Below, one piece after another: positions 12,751-21,087 of a DNA stretch of 23,162 bases; position 1 is the stretch's first letter; the number at the start of each line of letters is the position of its first letter. The DNA lies in contig JAQUZG010000010.1 in assembly GCA_028691435.1 (NCBI GenBank), positions 1 to 23,162 on the forward strand, given 5' to 3'. Below the pieces are notes generated by a model, which had not been told where the DNA came from, did no database searches, and was given only the letters and a program-made list of their open reading frames with translations. Origin of the DNA: Candidatus Iainarchaeum sp. GTDB lineage: Archaea; Iainarchaeota; Iainarchaeia; Iainarchaeales; JAAZKV01. The position numbers and the translations under genes were made by a program.

Positions 12751-13836
12751 ATGAAATCAATAGTTGAAAATGCAGTAGTAAAGACAAGTACAAGTCAAAG
12801 TAGTGACAAATTAGAAGAATTTGGAGCACCAAAAATTATGGTAATTGGTTGTGGGGGAGCAGGATGTAACACAATCAATAGAATAGCTGCTATGGGGGTT
12901 GCAGGAGCAACATTATGTGCAATAAACACAGACAAACAACACTTAGCAATTGTAAACGATGAAGTAACAAAAATCTTAATCGGAAAAAGTGTAACAAGAG
13001 GACTTGGTGCAGGTGGATATCCAGAAATTGGAGCAAAAGCTGCAGAAGTATCAAGAAACGCACTTGAAGAAATCTTACAAGGTGTAGATATGTTATTCAT
13101 CTCTGCTGGAATGGGTGGAGGAACAGGAACAGGATCAGCACCAGTAGTTGCAAGTATCGCAAGAGAACAAGGTGCAATTGTTATCTCAATGGTAACTTAT
13201 CCATTTGCTTTAGAAAAAGCAAGATTAATCAAAGCTGAAGAAGGAATTGAAAACTTAAGAAAAGTTTCAGACACAGTAGTTGTAATTGACAATAATAGAT
13301 TAGTAGAATTAGTACCTAATTTGCCATTACAAGATGCATTCAAAGTTGCAGATGAAGTTGTTGCAAGAACAGTAAGAGGAATAACTGAAACAATCACACA
13401 ACCATCATTAATGAACTTAGATTATGCAGATGTAAGAAGTACAATGAGTAATCAAGGATTAAGTGTAATTGCTGTTGGTGAAAGTAAATCAGTAGACAAA
13501 GTAAACGAAGTAGTTGAAGATACATTAAAAAATTCATTATTGGATATAGATATTGCTGGAGCATCAGGATGCTTAATACACATTACTGGTGGAGCAGACT
13601 TAACATTAGGAGAAGCAAGTGCAATTGGTGAAATGTTAACAGAAAGAGTAGATCCAAAAGCAAATGTAATCTGGGGTGCAAGAGTTGATCCAACATTCGA
13701 AAACAAAATTGAAGTAATTTGTATTTTCACAGGTGTTCATAGTCCATTCATAAGAAGTGACGCAGTAAAAAACATGGGTAAAGGACAAGAAACATCAAGA
13801 AAACCAAGAGATTTAGATTTAGAATTTATTAACTAA
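12751..13836 (+). CDS. ftsZ: Cell division GTPase FtsZ
   Basis: Tubulin-like GTPase that polymerises into the division ring. It has a 25-residue N-terminal extension, then IGCGGAGCN (32-40), the T4 signature loop GGGTGTGSA (122-130), the guanine-binding region VIDNNRL (178-184), and the catalytic T7 loop NLDYADV (222-228), which completes the neighbouring subunit's GTPase site. The 361-residue length is normal for the archaeal FtsZ1 group. After the globular domain (about 318) a short linker leads to the C-terminal tail DLDLEFIN, the likely partner-binding peptide (SepF-like partner by analogy). Codon choice has more C-ending codons (AAC, ATC, GAC) than nearby genes, as expected for a highly expressed gene. 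It has its own promoter and terminator; the usual archaeal neighbours secE/nusG are not present. Confidence 0.97.
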   Translation: MKSIVENAVVKTSTSQSSDKLEEFGAPKIMVIGCGGAGCNTINRIAAMGVAGATLCAINTDKQHLAIVNDEVTKILIGKSVTRGLGAGGYPEIGAKAAEVSRNALEEILQGVDMLFISAGMGGGTGTGSAPVVASIAREQGAIVISMVTYPFALEKARLIKAEEGIENLRKVSDTVVVIDNNRLVELVPNLPLQDAFKVADEVVARTVRGITETITQPSLMNLDYADVRSTMSNQGLSVIAVGESKSVDKVNEVVEDTLKNSLLDIDIAGASGCLIHITGGADLTLGEASAIGEMLTERVDPKANVIWGARVDPTFENKIEVICIFTGVHSPFIRSDAVKNMGKGQETSRKPRDLDLEFIN

Positions 13837-13854
13837 ATCTTAATTAAATTTTAA

Positions 13855-13877
13855 GTAAAGGGATTTTTTCCCTTTAC
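13855..13877 (+). terminator. ftsZ terminator
   Basis: GTAAAGGGA and TCCCTTTAC form a perfect 9-base stem around TTTTT, 18 bases after the stop codon, followed by A-rich and then T-rich DNA. It is the most stable hairpin of its kind in the window. Confidence 0.65.
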
Positions 13878-13972
13878 AAAAAAATCTAATTTTTTTTTAT
13901 TAAACTTAGCTAAATTTAAAATTTAATCCAAATTATTATTTATTTTGGTATTTTCTGAACAATAAACCATCA

Positions 13973-13980
13973 TTTATATT
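13973..13980 (+). promoter_or_regulatory. TATA box of the site-2 protease gene
   Basis: TTTATATT begins 29 bases before the ATG at 14002, the same spacing as at 690 and 3199, again without a ribosome binding site. Confidence 0.6.
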
Positions 13981-14001
13981 TCTTTAGTTTCTTAATAATT
14001 T

Positions 14002-15723
14002 ATGATTAAAAAATCTTCTAAAAAGATAATTTCAAAAAATAATCAAAAAATACTCACTTCAAAAAAATTAAATCTGAAAAAATCTAATTTAAAAAAATCA
14101 GAAAAATTAAACGAAGAAAAAACAAAAGAAATTGAAAATAAACTAAAAGAAAATTTACAAAAAACAGATTATATATTCGCTTTAATAATTGGAATTTCAT
14201 TTATTCTAACATCAATATTTTTACTAAAAATTGATGAATTAAAATACTTGCAATCAATTTTTGATTTTTCATCATTTGCTTCATTCACATCCCCAATTTT
14301 ATTTATTATTGGTGTAATAATTTTAATTAATCTAATCTGGTTAAAACTAGGATTTGGAAAACATTTTGGATTAAAATATATCATTTTAATGCTAAAAACA
14401 AAAAAATTTGTTAATTGGATTGAACACATGACAAAAAAATTTGGAAATATATTCGAACAAATGAGTATAATTGGCCTATTTTTAGGATTTGGTTTAACTG
14501 GCGTGGATTATCATATTGCAAGAAAACAATCAAAAATAAAAAGAATTTTTATTCTTCTAATTTCATCAATAATTTTTGCACTAATTTTTTACTACTTGAT
14601 TGGCTTTTTATTTAGTGTTCCTTTACTCGCCCCACTTTATTTAATCTGCTTTATTGCGTTTATTATCATGGGCTTAGGTGGGATGACACTTGCAATGGTA
14701 ATCGGATATGGATTTTTATCAATTATCTCTTTATTTAATCAAACTCAAATTTGTCCATCAGTTGCTCCTGTAATCCCTGGAGTAGCAATACCTGGATTTG
14801 GAGTAATTTTTCCACTAATCACTTGGATTTCATTAGGATTAATACTAATAATTCATGAACTAAGCCATGGCGTATTATTAATCAAGTATAAACAAAAAAT
14901 AAATTCTGTTGGATTACTTGTGGCAGGATTCTTTCCAATAGGGGCATTTGTAGAACAAGATGATAAAACATTTAATAATCTTGAAAAAAGAAAAATAGTA
15001 AATGTGCTAAGTGCTGGCCCATCATCTAACCTTTTAACAATCCCAATCACATTAATTTTCCTAATACTTTTAAGTTTGTTAATTAGTCCATTTACTACAT
15101 CATTAAATTCGGAATATGAACAAATGTATTCAGGAGTAAGTATATTAAATGTAAATCAAAAAGTATCTTTTTGTGGGATAGATAAAAATTCTCCAGCATT
15201 TGGAAAATTTCAAAAAGGAGATATTTTAGTATCTTTAAATGATAGCAATCAAGAAATAAAAAACACTAATATTCTAAACACAATTTATTCAAAAACACTT
15301 GATTCAAATGAACCATTAAAATTTATTGTACTAAGAGATAACAATTTAGTTATGATTTCAATTATGCCAGTAAGATTTGAAATGCTTGGTAACAAACCAT
15401 TTATTGGAGTAGACTTTGAAAACATAAAATCAGATTATGTTGTTCCATTCCAATCAACATTAATTAGAGAATTTTTAAAATCAATTCTAACAATTCTTAA
15501 TGCACTAATAATACTGTCTTTTGCAGTTGCTATGATGAATTTTGTTCCAGCTTCGCCGCTTGATGGGGGAATGATTTCACAAATAATATTCTTACCATAC
15601 TTTTCATTCCTAAACATGTCAGAAAAAGACACAATGAAATTTATCGGACGATTATTCACATGGTTATTTTGGGGAGCAGTCGTAATTAATTTACTTCCAT
15701 ATTTAACAATGGCATTATATTAA
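14002..15723 (+). CDS. Site-2 protease family intramembrane metallopeptidase (M50)
   Basis: Polytopic zinc protease of 573 residues that cuts membrane proteins within the bilayer. It has a Lys-rich cytoplasmic start (1-50), several hydrophobic helices (from about 54), the zinc motif HELSH at 285-289, a conserved GAFVEQDD, NVLSAGPSSN, and a PDZ-like domain (about 378-475, around SFCGIDKNSPAFGKFQKGD). The third zinc ligand D521 lies in PASPLDGG in a late helix, followed by a final membrane helix. The order HExxH, PDZ, LDGG is that of archaeal and bacterial S2P proteins. No substrate is evident in the neighbourhood; regulated proteolysis of a membrane-bound factor is the family role. It is leaderless by promoter spacing. 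Leucine is often coded by CTA here, unlike the TTA-dominated early genes. Confidence 0.9.
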   Translation: MIKKSSKKIISKNNQKILTSKKLNLKKSNLKKSEKLNEEKTKEIENKLKENLQKTDYIFALIIGISFILTSIFLLKIDELKYLQSIFDFSSFASFTSPILFIIGVIILINLIWLKLGFGKHFGLKYIILMLKTKKFVNWIEHMTKKFGNIFEQMSIIGLFLGFGLTGVDYHIARKQSKIKRIFILLISSIIFALIFYYLIGFLFSVPLLAPLYLICFIAFIIMGLGGMTLAMVIGYGFLSIISLFNQTQICPSVAPVIPGVAIPGFGVIFPLITWISLGLILIIHELSHGVLLIKYKQKINSVGLLVAGFFPIGAFVEQDDKTFNNLEKRKIVNVLSAGPSSNLLTIPITLIFLILLSLLISPFTTSLNSEYEQMYSGVSILNVNQKVSFCGIDKNSPAFGKFQKGDILVSLNDSNQEIKNTNILNTIYSKTLDSNEPLKFIVLRDNNLVMISIMPVRFEMLGNKPFIGVDFENIKSDYVVPFQSTLIREFLKSILTILNALIILSFAVAMMNFVPASPLDGGMISQIIFLPYFSFLNMSEKDTMKFIGRLFTWLFWGAVVINLLPYLTMALY

Positions 15724-15760
15724 AAATTAAATTTAATTAATTTCACAAAATCACATTTCT

Positions 15761-15803
15761 TTTTATAATTTTTTATACACAATTATAACATACTAAACGG
15801 TGA
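15761..15803 (+). promoter_or_regulatory. fen1 promoter and ribosome binding site
   Basis: TTTTATAATT (15761-15770) and TTTTATAC (15771-15778) are TATA candidates. GGTGA at 15799-15803 lies six bases before a TTG start codon and fixes that start. Confidence 0.5.
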
Positions 15804-15809
15804 ATTAAA

Positions 15810-16841
15810 TTGGGAGTAAACTTATCAAAACTTGTTAATAAAGAAGAAATTTCTTTAGACCAATTAAAAGGAAAAAAAATTGGAATAGATTCTTTTAACA
15901 TGCTTTATCAATTTCTTGCATCAATTCGTGGTCCAGATGGAATGCCACTTGCAGACGCAAATGGTTTTGTAACAAGTCACTTAACTGGATTATTTTATAG
16001 AACAATTAATTTATGTGAAAAAGGAATAATCCCAATCTATGTTTTTGATGGAACACCTTCAATTTTAAAATCAAAAACTTTACAAAAAAGAAGAGAAATA
16101 AGAACAGACGCCTCGGAAAAATCTGAACTAGCACTTAAAGAAGGAAATCTAGCAGATGCCCAAAAATTTGGTAGTCGTGCACTTAAATTAACAAAAGAAA
16201 TGGTTGAAGAAGCAAAATTACTTCTTGATGCAATGGGCATACCTTTAGTAAATGCTCCACAAGAAGGAGAAGCACAAGCATCAGTAATGTGCAAAGAAAA
16301 AATAATTGACGGAGTAGTAAGTCAAGATTTTGATTGTCTATTATTTGGAGCAAATGATCTGTACCGACACGTTGGTTTCACAGGAAAAAGAAAAGTTGCA
16401 GGAAAAAACTTTTACGTTGACATAAAACCCGAACACATTGAATTAAACAAAGCATTAAATGAACTAAAAATTGACAGAAAAAAATTAATTTGGCTTGGGA
16501 TGCTAGTTGGAACAGACTTTAATGAAAAATTTCCAAAAATTGGTCCAAAAACAGCAATCAAATTAGTACAAGAATTTGATTCATTTGAAAGCATAATAGA
16601 AAAAACCGGTTACAATCCAGATTTTGATTACAAAGAAATTGAAGAATTATTTTTTAATCCAGTAAGCGTAAAAGTAGATGAATCTATAGTAAAAAGAAGT
16701 ATTCCAAACAAATCAAAAGTAATGGAATTCTTAGTAGAAAAACATTCATTCTCAAAAGAACGAGTAGAAAACACAATTGACAAATTCATAAAAGAAATTG
16801 AAGAAAAGGAAAAGCAAAAAGGATTAAGCCAATGGTTTTGA
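15810..16841 (+). CDS. fen: Flap endonuclease 1, TTG start
   Basis: Structure-specific nuclease that removes 5' flaps during Okazaki fragment processing and repair. The archaeal/eukaryal layout is complete: N-terminal MGVNLSKL, D27 (IGIDSFN), D80 (VFDGTP), E152 and E154 (QEGEAQAS), D173 and D175 (SQDFDCLLF), and D236 (GTDFNEK) make up the two-metal site; the helical arch is at about 85-130 and the helix-hairpin-helix near KFPKIGPKTAIKLV. The last eight residues QKGLSQWF form a PCNA-binding PIP box. At 343 residues it has the standard length. The start codon is TTG: conserved MGV, whose glycine must be residue 2, starts there, no ATG is available, and GGTGA lies at the right distance. A hairpin overlaps the stop codon. 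Confidence 0.97.
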   Translation: MGVNLSKLVNKEEISLDQLKGKKIGIDSFNMLYQFLASIRGPDGMPLADANGFVTSHLTGLFYRTINLCEKGIIPIYVFDGTPSILKSKTLQKRREIRTDASEKSELALKEGNLADAQKFGSRALKLTKEMVEEAKLLLDAMGIPLVNAPQEGEAQASVMCKEKIIDGVVSQDFDCLLFGANDLYRHVGFTGKRKVAGKNFYVDIKPEHIELNKALNELKIDRKKLIWLGMLVGTDFNEKFPKIGPKTAIKLVQEFDSFESIIEKTGYNPDFDYKEIEELFFNPVSVKVDESIVKRSIPNKSKVMEFLVEKHSFSKERVENTIDKFIKEIEEKEKQKGLSQWF

Positions 16842-16858
16842 ACCTTTAAAAAAGGTTC
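16840..16858 (+). terminator. fen1 terminator-like hairpin
   Basis: GAACCTTT-AAA-AAAGGTTC is a perfect 8-base stem with an AAA loop, overlapping the TGA stop codon. It lacks a long T run after it. Confidence 0.45.
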
Positions 16859-16861
16859 ACG

Positions 16862-16918
16862 AAATTTTCTTTATGCAACTCAAAGAGTTGCAAATTAAAA
16901 AAATACTAAAGAAAATTT
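16862..16918 (+). promoter_or_regulatory. Structured leader upstream of the radical SAM gene
   Basis: Outer arms AAATTTTCTTTA (16862-16873) and TAAAGAAAATTT (16907-16918) are exact inverse complements (12 bases). Inside, directly after the first arm, TGCAACTC-AAA-GAGTTGCA (16874-16892) forms a second perfect stem. A 14-base A-rich bulge lies on the 3' side. The element ends 13 bases before the ATG at 16932. It could be a leader RNA structure, a terminator of the preceding gene, or a binding site. Confidence 0.45.
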
Positions 16919-16931
16919 GGCAATTATTTTT

Positions 16932-17975
16932 ATGCAAAATTTATTCATTCCAAAAGGATTTATCTTTCAGTGGCATATTACAGAAAGATGTAATTTAAAA
17001 TGTAAACATTGCTATCAAGATTCTATCTTGTCTAAAGAATTGTCTTTTGAAAAATTAGTTGAAATTTTAAATCAAATTGAAAAAGCTACAGATTTTTGGA
17101 AATCAAAAAGACCTATAGAATTTAGAAATAAGTTTAGGCCAAATATTACATTAACTGGTGGAGAACCATTTATTAGAGAAGATATTTTTGATTTACTTGA
17201 TGAAATAAAAAAAAGAAACAAATTTAGAATTGCTATTTTATCTAATGGGATAATGATAACAAAAGAAATTGCAAAAAAGTTAAAAAAATATAATTTAGAT
17301 TTTTTTCAAATAAGTTTAGACGGACTTGAAGAAACACATGATTTAATTAGAGGAAAAGGAAATTTTAAAAATGCTATAAATGGAATAAAACTTTTAACAA
17401 AAGAAAAAATTCCAGTCATGATTTCATTCACTGCAAATAAAAAAAATTACAAAGAAATAACTGAACTTACAAAATTAACAAAAAAATTAAAAGTCTTTAA
17501 ATTTTGGTCAGATAGATTTATCCCTGAAGGTAAAGGAAAAGAAATAACTGATTTAACATTAAACAAATTAGATACAAAAGAATATTGTGAAACTTTAAGA
17601 CTTGCAAAAAAGGAAACAACTAACTTCTTTTCTAAATCAAATGTTTTTATGCAAAGATCTTTACAATTTTTATGCGGGGGTGAATATTATTCATGCGGGG
17701 CAGGAAAAACAGTTACTGCAATTTTACCAAATGGGGATTTGATGCCATGTAGAAGATTAAATCTAAAGACAGAAAATTTATTTAAAAAACCATTTTTAGA
17801 AATATTTTATAAAAATAAAAAATTTAAAGAAATTAGAGAAGAAATATCCTCAAAATTATTTGACTATGTTGATTGTAAAAATTGTATTTACTTTTCAAAA
17901 TGCAAGGGCGGATCAAAATGCCTTTCATATGCTATAGCTAAAAAATTTAAAAAAGATCCTGGTTGTTGGATATAA
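16932..17975 (+). CDS. Radical SAM protein with C-terminal SPASM-like domain
   Basis: Iron-sulfur enzyme that cleaves S-adenosylmethionine to start radical chemistry. The CxxxCxxC cluster motif is C20, C24, C27 in ERCNLKCKHCYQD; TLTGGEPF is the SAM-binding GGE motif; ISLDGLEETHDLIRG is the usual central strand. The C-terminal quarter carries many cysteines (CGGEYYSCGAG, NGDLMPCRR, DCKNCIYFSKCKGGSKC, DPGCW), the pattern of a SPASM or twitch region with one or two extra clusters. Such proteins mature peptides and cofactors (PqqE, AnSME, AhbC/D, NirJ types). The specific reaction cannot be named. I start it at the ATG 16932 (MQNLFIPKGF); an in-frame TTG at 16917 overlaps the leader hairpin. It is convergent with a C39-like peptidase gene 50 bases away. 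Confidence 0.85.
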   Translation: MQNLFIPKGFIFQWHITERCNLKCKHCYQDSILSKELSFEKLVEILNQIEKATDFWKSKRPIEFRNKFRPNITLTGGEPFIREDIFDLLDEIKKRNKFRIAILSNGIMITKEIAKKLKKYNLDFFQISLDGLEETHDLIRGKGNFKNAINGIKLLTKEKIPVMISFTANKKNYKEITELTKLTKKLKVFKFWSDRFIPEGKGKEITDLTLNKLDTKEYCETLRLAKKETTNFFSKSNVFMQRSLQFLCGGEYYSCGAGKTVTAILPNGDLMPCRRLNLKTENLFKKPFLEIFYKNKKFKEIREEISSKLFDYVDCKNCIYFSKCKGGSKCLSYAIAKKFKKDPGCWI

Positions 17976-18025
17976 AAAAATAAATAAATTATCGCCAGAT
18001 AAATAATTTTTCTATTTAACTTAGC

Positions 18026-18547
18026 TTAATCTTCTTCTGGGTTTTCTGTATTTTCTTCAAAGTTAGATTTTATTGCGATAAACCAATTTGCCTCTTTAGT
18101 TGGTTTTCTTGGAACATCCCAAAGCTCTTTAAAAACATCTTTATCAATTGAAAATTCTGGTCCAAACCAAGGGTCAAGAAAATAAATTTTAGTTTTTGAT
18201 ATTTTCCAAACTACTGAATAATGGTGTGTTGAAGTTTCTTTTTCATTTTCTGCAGGAGAAAAATAGGAAACAATTACAAAATACTTTTTTGCAAGCATTC
18301 TTTTTAAATCAGTAACCGTTGCATCATTTGCAATAACATAACTAAAATTATATTTAATTGCAAATTTGTAAAAAGCTTTATTTTTTACACCGCTTACTTT
18401 ATTAGTTCTCAAAAGTTTAGCTAATTGATACTCTGTTTTTTTTAATCCAATTGATTTTAAAAACATTCTTAGGCATGCTGCCCCACAAGTATATTTTGTT
18501 TTTTGCTGAGAATAAATCTTTTTTATAGTTTTTTTTGTTTTTAACAT
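18026..18547 (-). CDS. Stand-alone C39-like cysteine peptidase
   Basis: Papain-fold protein of the peptidase C39 group, which in bacteria removes double-glycine leaders from exported peptides. The catalytic set is complete: oxyanion Q15 (YSQQKTKY), nucleophile C21 in TCGAACLRMFL, H109 in THHYSVV, and D125 in FLDPWFGPEF. Length is 173 residues from the ATG at 18547; a longer frame to 18598 is rejected because a TATA-like TTTATTAA lies between the two starts, 31 bases before 18547. There is no signal peptide, no membrane helix and no ABC transporter fusion, so it acts in the cytoplasm. The C-terminus is acidic (EENTENPEED). A palindrome overlaps its transcription start. The link with the convergent radical SAM gene is positional only. 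Confidence 0.75.
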   Translation of the reverse strand: MLKTKKTIKKIYSQQKTKYTCGAACLRMFLKSIGLKKTEYQLAKLLRTNKVSGVKNKAFYKFAIKYNFSYVIANDATVTDLKRMLAKKYFVIVSYFSPAENEKETSTHHYSVVWKISKTKIYFLDPWFGPEFSIDKDVFKELWDVPRKPTKEANWFIAIKSNFEENTENPEED

Positions 18548-18551
18548 AAAA

Positions 18552-18578
18552 TATCTTTGGCAAAGATAATTTAATAAA
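18552..18578 (-). promoter_or_regulatory. C39 gene promoter with palindromic site
   Basis: TTTATTAA (minus strand, 18578 down to 18571) is the TATA candidate. Between it and the ATG at 18547 lies TATCTTTG-G-CAAAGATA (18552-18568), a 17-base palindrome covering the predicted start of transcription. This is a typical place for a repressor, or the RNA could form a hairpin at the extreme 5' end. Confidence 0.4.
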
Positions 18579-18642
18579 GTTGATTGATTAACCAACAATT
18601 AAAAAAATAAGTTTAAATTATAAATTTGTTTATTGTTTTGAT

Positions 18643-21087
18643 TTAAAGAACTGGTTTATCATAATGCCCACGAGTAAACTTTGATTTCTTTTTTGGATTT
18701 TTGCCATCTATTTTATCTAAATAATACTTTAATATCATTATTGCTTCAGGTGTATTTGTTTCTTTTAAATCAATAATTACTGAATTAAATTTAGAAAATT
18801 TTTCTATCTCATAAAGCATGTCTACTGGGTGAGGATTATAAAGTTTTAATAATTTATTTTCCATTCTAATTCTATAATCATAATCTTTTCTATCTCTCAT
18901 AATAAATTTAGTTTTACCAAAAATATTTTTTAATGCATAAGCCTTAGAAGTCATTAAAAGTGGATAATAAAATACTAATGCTGCTAAATCTTTTCTTGGG
19001 GATAATTGCATTATTTCTTCCATTGTAAGTTCAACAGAAGGGATAACTTTTTTAGCACCAATACTTCTAAAAAAGTTTAATGAAAGTGAATTAAAACAAT
19101 TCATTTCCCTATCAATCCAAAATTCAAGATTGTTTTTTAATGCAATTTGAATTGCTCCAATATTTGCACAAACCACAGTCCATTTTTTTTCTTTAGCAAT
19201 AGCTTCAAATTTTTCAAGTTCTATTGTGCTTTGAATATTGTTTGGTTTAACCATTGCGTCTTTTGGAAAATCGTTTTTCCGTTCATCATCATAATAAAAT
19301 ACTTTTTCGCATTTAAGCCCTTGAGTTTTTTCAATAACTTCTTTTTTATAATCTTCACAAAAAATAAATACTTTTTGTTCTTTTGGAGAAAAAGAAACAT
19401 CCTTATTTTCTTCTTTTCTCAATAATTTTTCTTTATCTGATTTAAATTTTTCATTATCTATATTTTTCATAGAAAACAATTCTTTCATTGTTTTATCAAT
19501 AATAATTTTCTTTAAATCGTTTAATCTACTTAATGGTATAAATAAATTTTGATCCATATCACACTTAATTTCTTTTGGTGTAAAAAAATAAAATTCTTTG
19601 AAAACTTTTTCTTTTAATACATCTATTGTGGTTGGGTGCTCCTTTGCAATTTCAGGAATAAAATCTAGTTCAAAATTAATTTGATTACTTCTTTTCATTT
19701 GCAAATTTAATAATCTTATAATTCCTTTAATTTTTTGATTCTTTTTAATTACCAAATCTAAATCATAACCCATCAAAAGAGTTTTACCTGGATTAAATTG
19801 CTTTGGAGTAGTCATATATAAAATTTCATTATCATTTAAAAAAGGTCTTTCATCTAAAACAATTTCTACTGATTGATTTTCACGAGCAAATCTAACTTCT
19901 TTACCATGACTTATAATTTTTCTAACAAAAAAACTATTATACTCAGCATCTACAATCTTTGTTAATTTGTCGCCCACATTTAAATCAATAAATAATTTTA
20001 CAATTGGATTTTTTCCTCTAAAACCTGTAACTTCAACAGCCTTTAAACCAAGACTTCCAAGTGTATCAATAGTTGTTCGCTCTTCCTCATCAAAAAAATA
20101 AAGTGAACCATGATCTCTTAAATAAGATTTTTTCATTTCCATTACTTGTCCTTTTTTTAATTCACCCTCAGCACCGAAATAATTATCTATTTGTTTTCGA
20201 TAAACTTTAGCAACATTTTGAATATATTCATTACTCTTAAGTCTTCCTTCAACTTTAAATGAATCAATTCCACATTCAATTATTTTATCAAGCTCTGAAT
20301 AAGTGCATAAATCTTTCATTGACAAAATTCTACCATTGATATTAACATTAGTTGCATATTCAAGTCTACAAGGTTGTAAACATCTTCCACGATTACCTGA
20401 TTTATTAAAAGCAAAAGAAGAAAATAAACATTGTCCAGAATAAGAAAAACATTCAGCACCATGAACAAAAACTTCTACTTCAACATTTCGTTTATGCATT
20501 GTTTCTACAACAACTCTAATTTCTTCAAGAGTCATTTCTCTTGCTAAAACAATTTTTTTAAAACCTAAATCAGCTAAAAATTCTGCTCCTTGTACATTGT
20601 TACAAGTTAATTGAGTAGAAGCATGTAACTCCATACTCGGCAAAAGTTTTCTTAAAGCCATTACTAATCCTAAATCTTGAACAATTAATGCATCAACACC
20701 AATTTCATAAGCTTCTTTTGCAAGCTCTATTGCTTCTTCAACTTCTTCTTCTTTTAATGCAATATTTAAAGTCATATATGCCTTTGCCCCATTAGCATGA
20801 CAAAAATTAATTCCTTCTTTTATTTCTTCAATACTAAAATTATTTGCAGTTTGACGCATATTAAATTTTAAAGCTCCAAAATAAATTGCATCAGCTCCAC
20901 TCATTACTCCAATCTTCATCTTTTCAAGATTTCCAGCAGGCATTAAAAGTTCAGGCTTTTTAGTAATTTTTATTTTATTGTTCATTTTTGAATTAATCAT
21001 TTCATCAAGTCTATTCATAACCTTCTTATGTGTTTCATGGTGGTGAATACTTTGTGTTTTATTTGATTCCATTTCAAAAACTTCCAT
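18643..21087 (-). CDS. U32 family protein (tRNA/rRNA hydroxylase-like), long form
   Basis: Member of the peptidase U32 family (COG0826). Its studied bacterial relatives TrhP, RlhA and UbiU are iron-sulfur proteins for prephenate-dependent or O2-independent hydroxylation of RNA or quinones rather than proteases. The U32 core is at about residues 44-330: KPELLMPAGN, GADAIYFGA, ELHASTQL, EVFVHGAEC. Cysteines C213, C220, C236, C240 and C261 match the U32 cluster pattern, so a [4Fe-4S] cluster is likely. After the core, about 480 more residues (DUF3656-like position, then a second barrel-like part) bring the total to 814, longer than E. coli RlhA. The first 40 residues are polar with a His-rich patch. 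Its ATG follows the HAD stop codon with no gap, indicating translational coupling. The RNA target is unknown. Confidence 0.85.
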   Translation of the reverse strand: MEVFEMESNKTQSIHHHETHKKVMNRLDEMINSKMNNKIKITKKPELLMPAGNLEKMKIGVMSGADAIYFGALKFNMRQTANNFSIEEIKEGINFCHANGAKAYMTLNIALKEEEVEEAIELAKEAYEIGVDALIVQDLGLVMALRKLLPSMELHASTQLTCNNVQGAEFLADLGFKKIVLAREMTLEEIRVVVETMHKRNVEVEVFVHGAECFSYSGQCLFSSFAFNKSGNRGRCLQPCRLEYATNVNINGRILSMKDLCTYSELDKIIECGIDSFKVEGRLKSNEYIQNVAKVYRKQIDNYFGAEGELKKGQVMEMKKSYLRDHGSLYFFDEEERTTIDTLGSLGLKAVEVTGFRGKNPIVKLFIDLNVGDKLTKIVDAEYNSFFVRKIISHGKEVRFARENQSVEIVLDERPFLNDNEILYMTTPKQFNPGKTLLMGYDLDLVIKKNQKIKGIIRLLNLQMKRSNQINFELDFIPEIAKEHPTTIDVLKEKVFKEFYFFTPKEIKCDMDQNLFIPLSRLNDLKKIIIDKTMKELFSMKNIDNEKFKSDKEKLLRKEENKDVSFSPKEQKVFIFCEDYKKEVIEKTQGLKCEKVFYYDDERKNDFPKDAMVKPNNIQSTIELEKFEAIAKEKKWTVVCANIGAIQIALKNNLEFWIDREMNCFNSLSLNFFRSIGAKKVIPSVELTMEEIMQLSPRKDLAALVFYYPLLMTSKAYALKNIFGKTKFIMRDRKDYDYRIRMENKLLKLYNPHPVDMLYEIEKFSKFNSVIIDLKETNTPEAIMILKYYLDKIDGKNPKKKSKFTRGHYDKPVL

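Noticed and set aside
13452..13730. Minus-strand frames opposite ftsZ (also 12795-13100, 13197-13397)
   Set aside because: Shadows of a highly conserved gene.
19147..19425. 92-residue Phe/Asn-rich plus-strand frame inside the U32 gene
   Set aside because: Composition is that of the antisense of Lys/Glu-rich coding DNA; no start signals.
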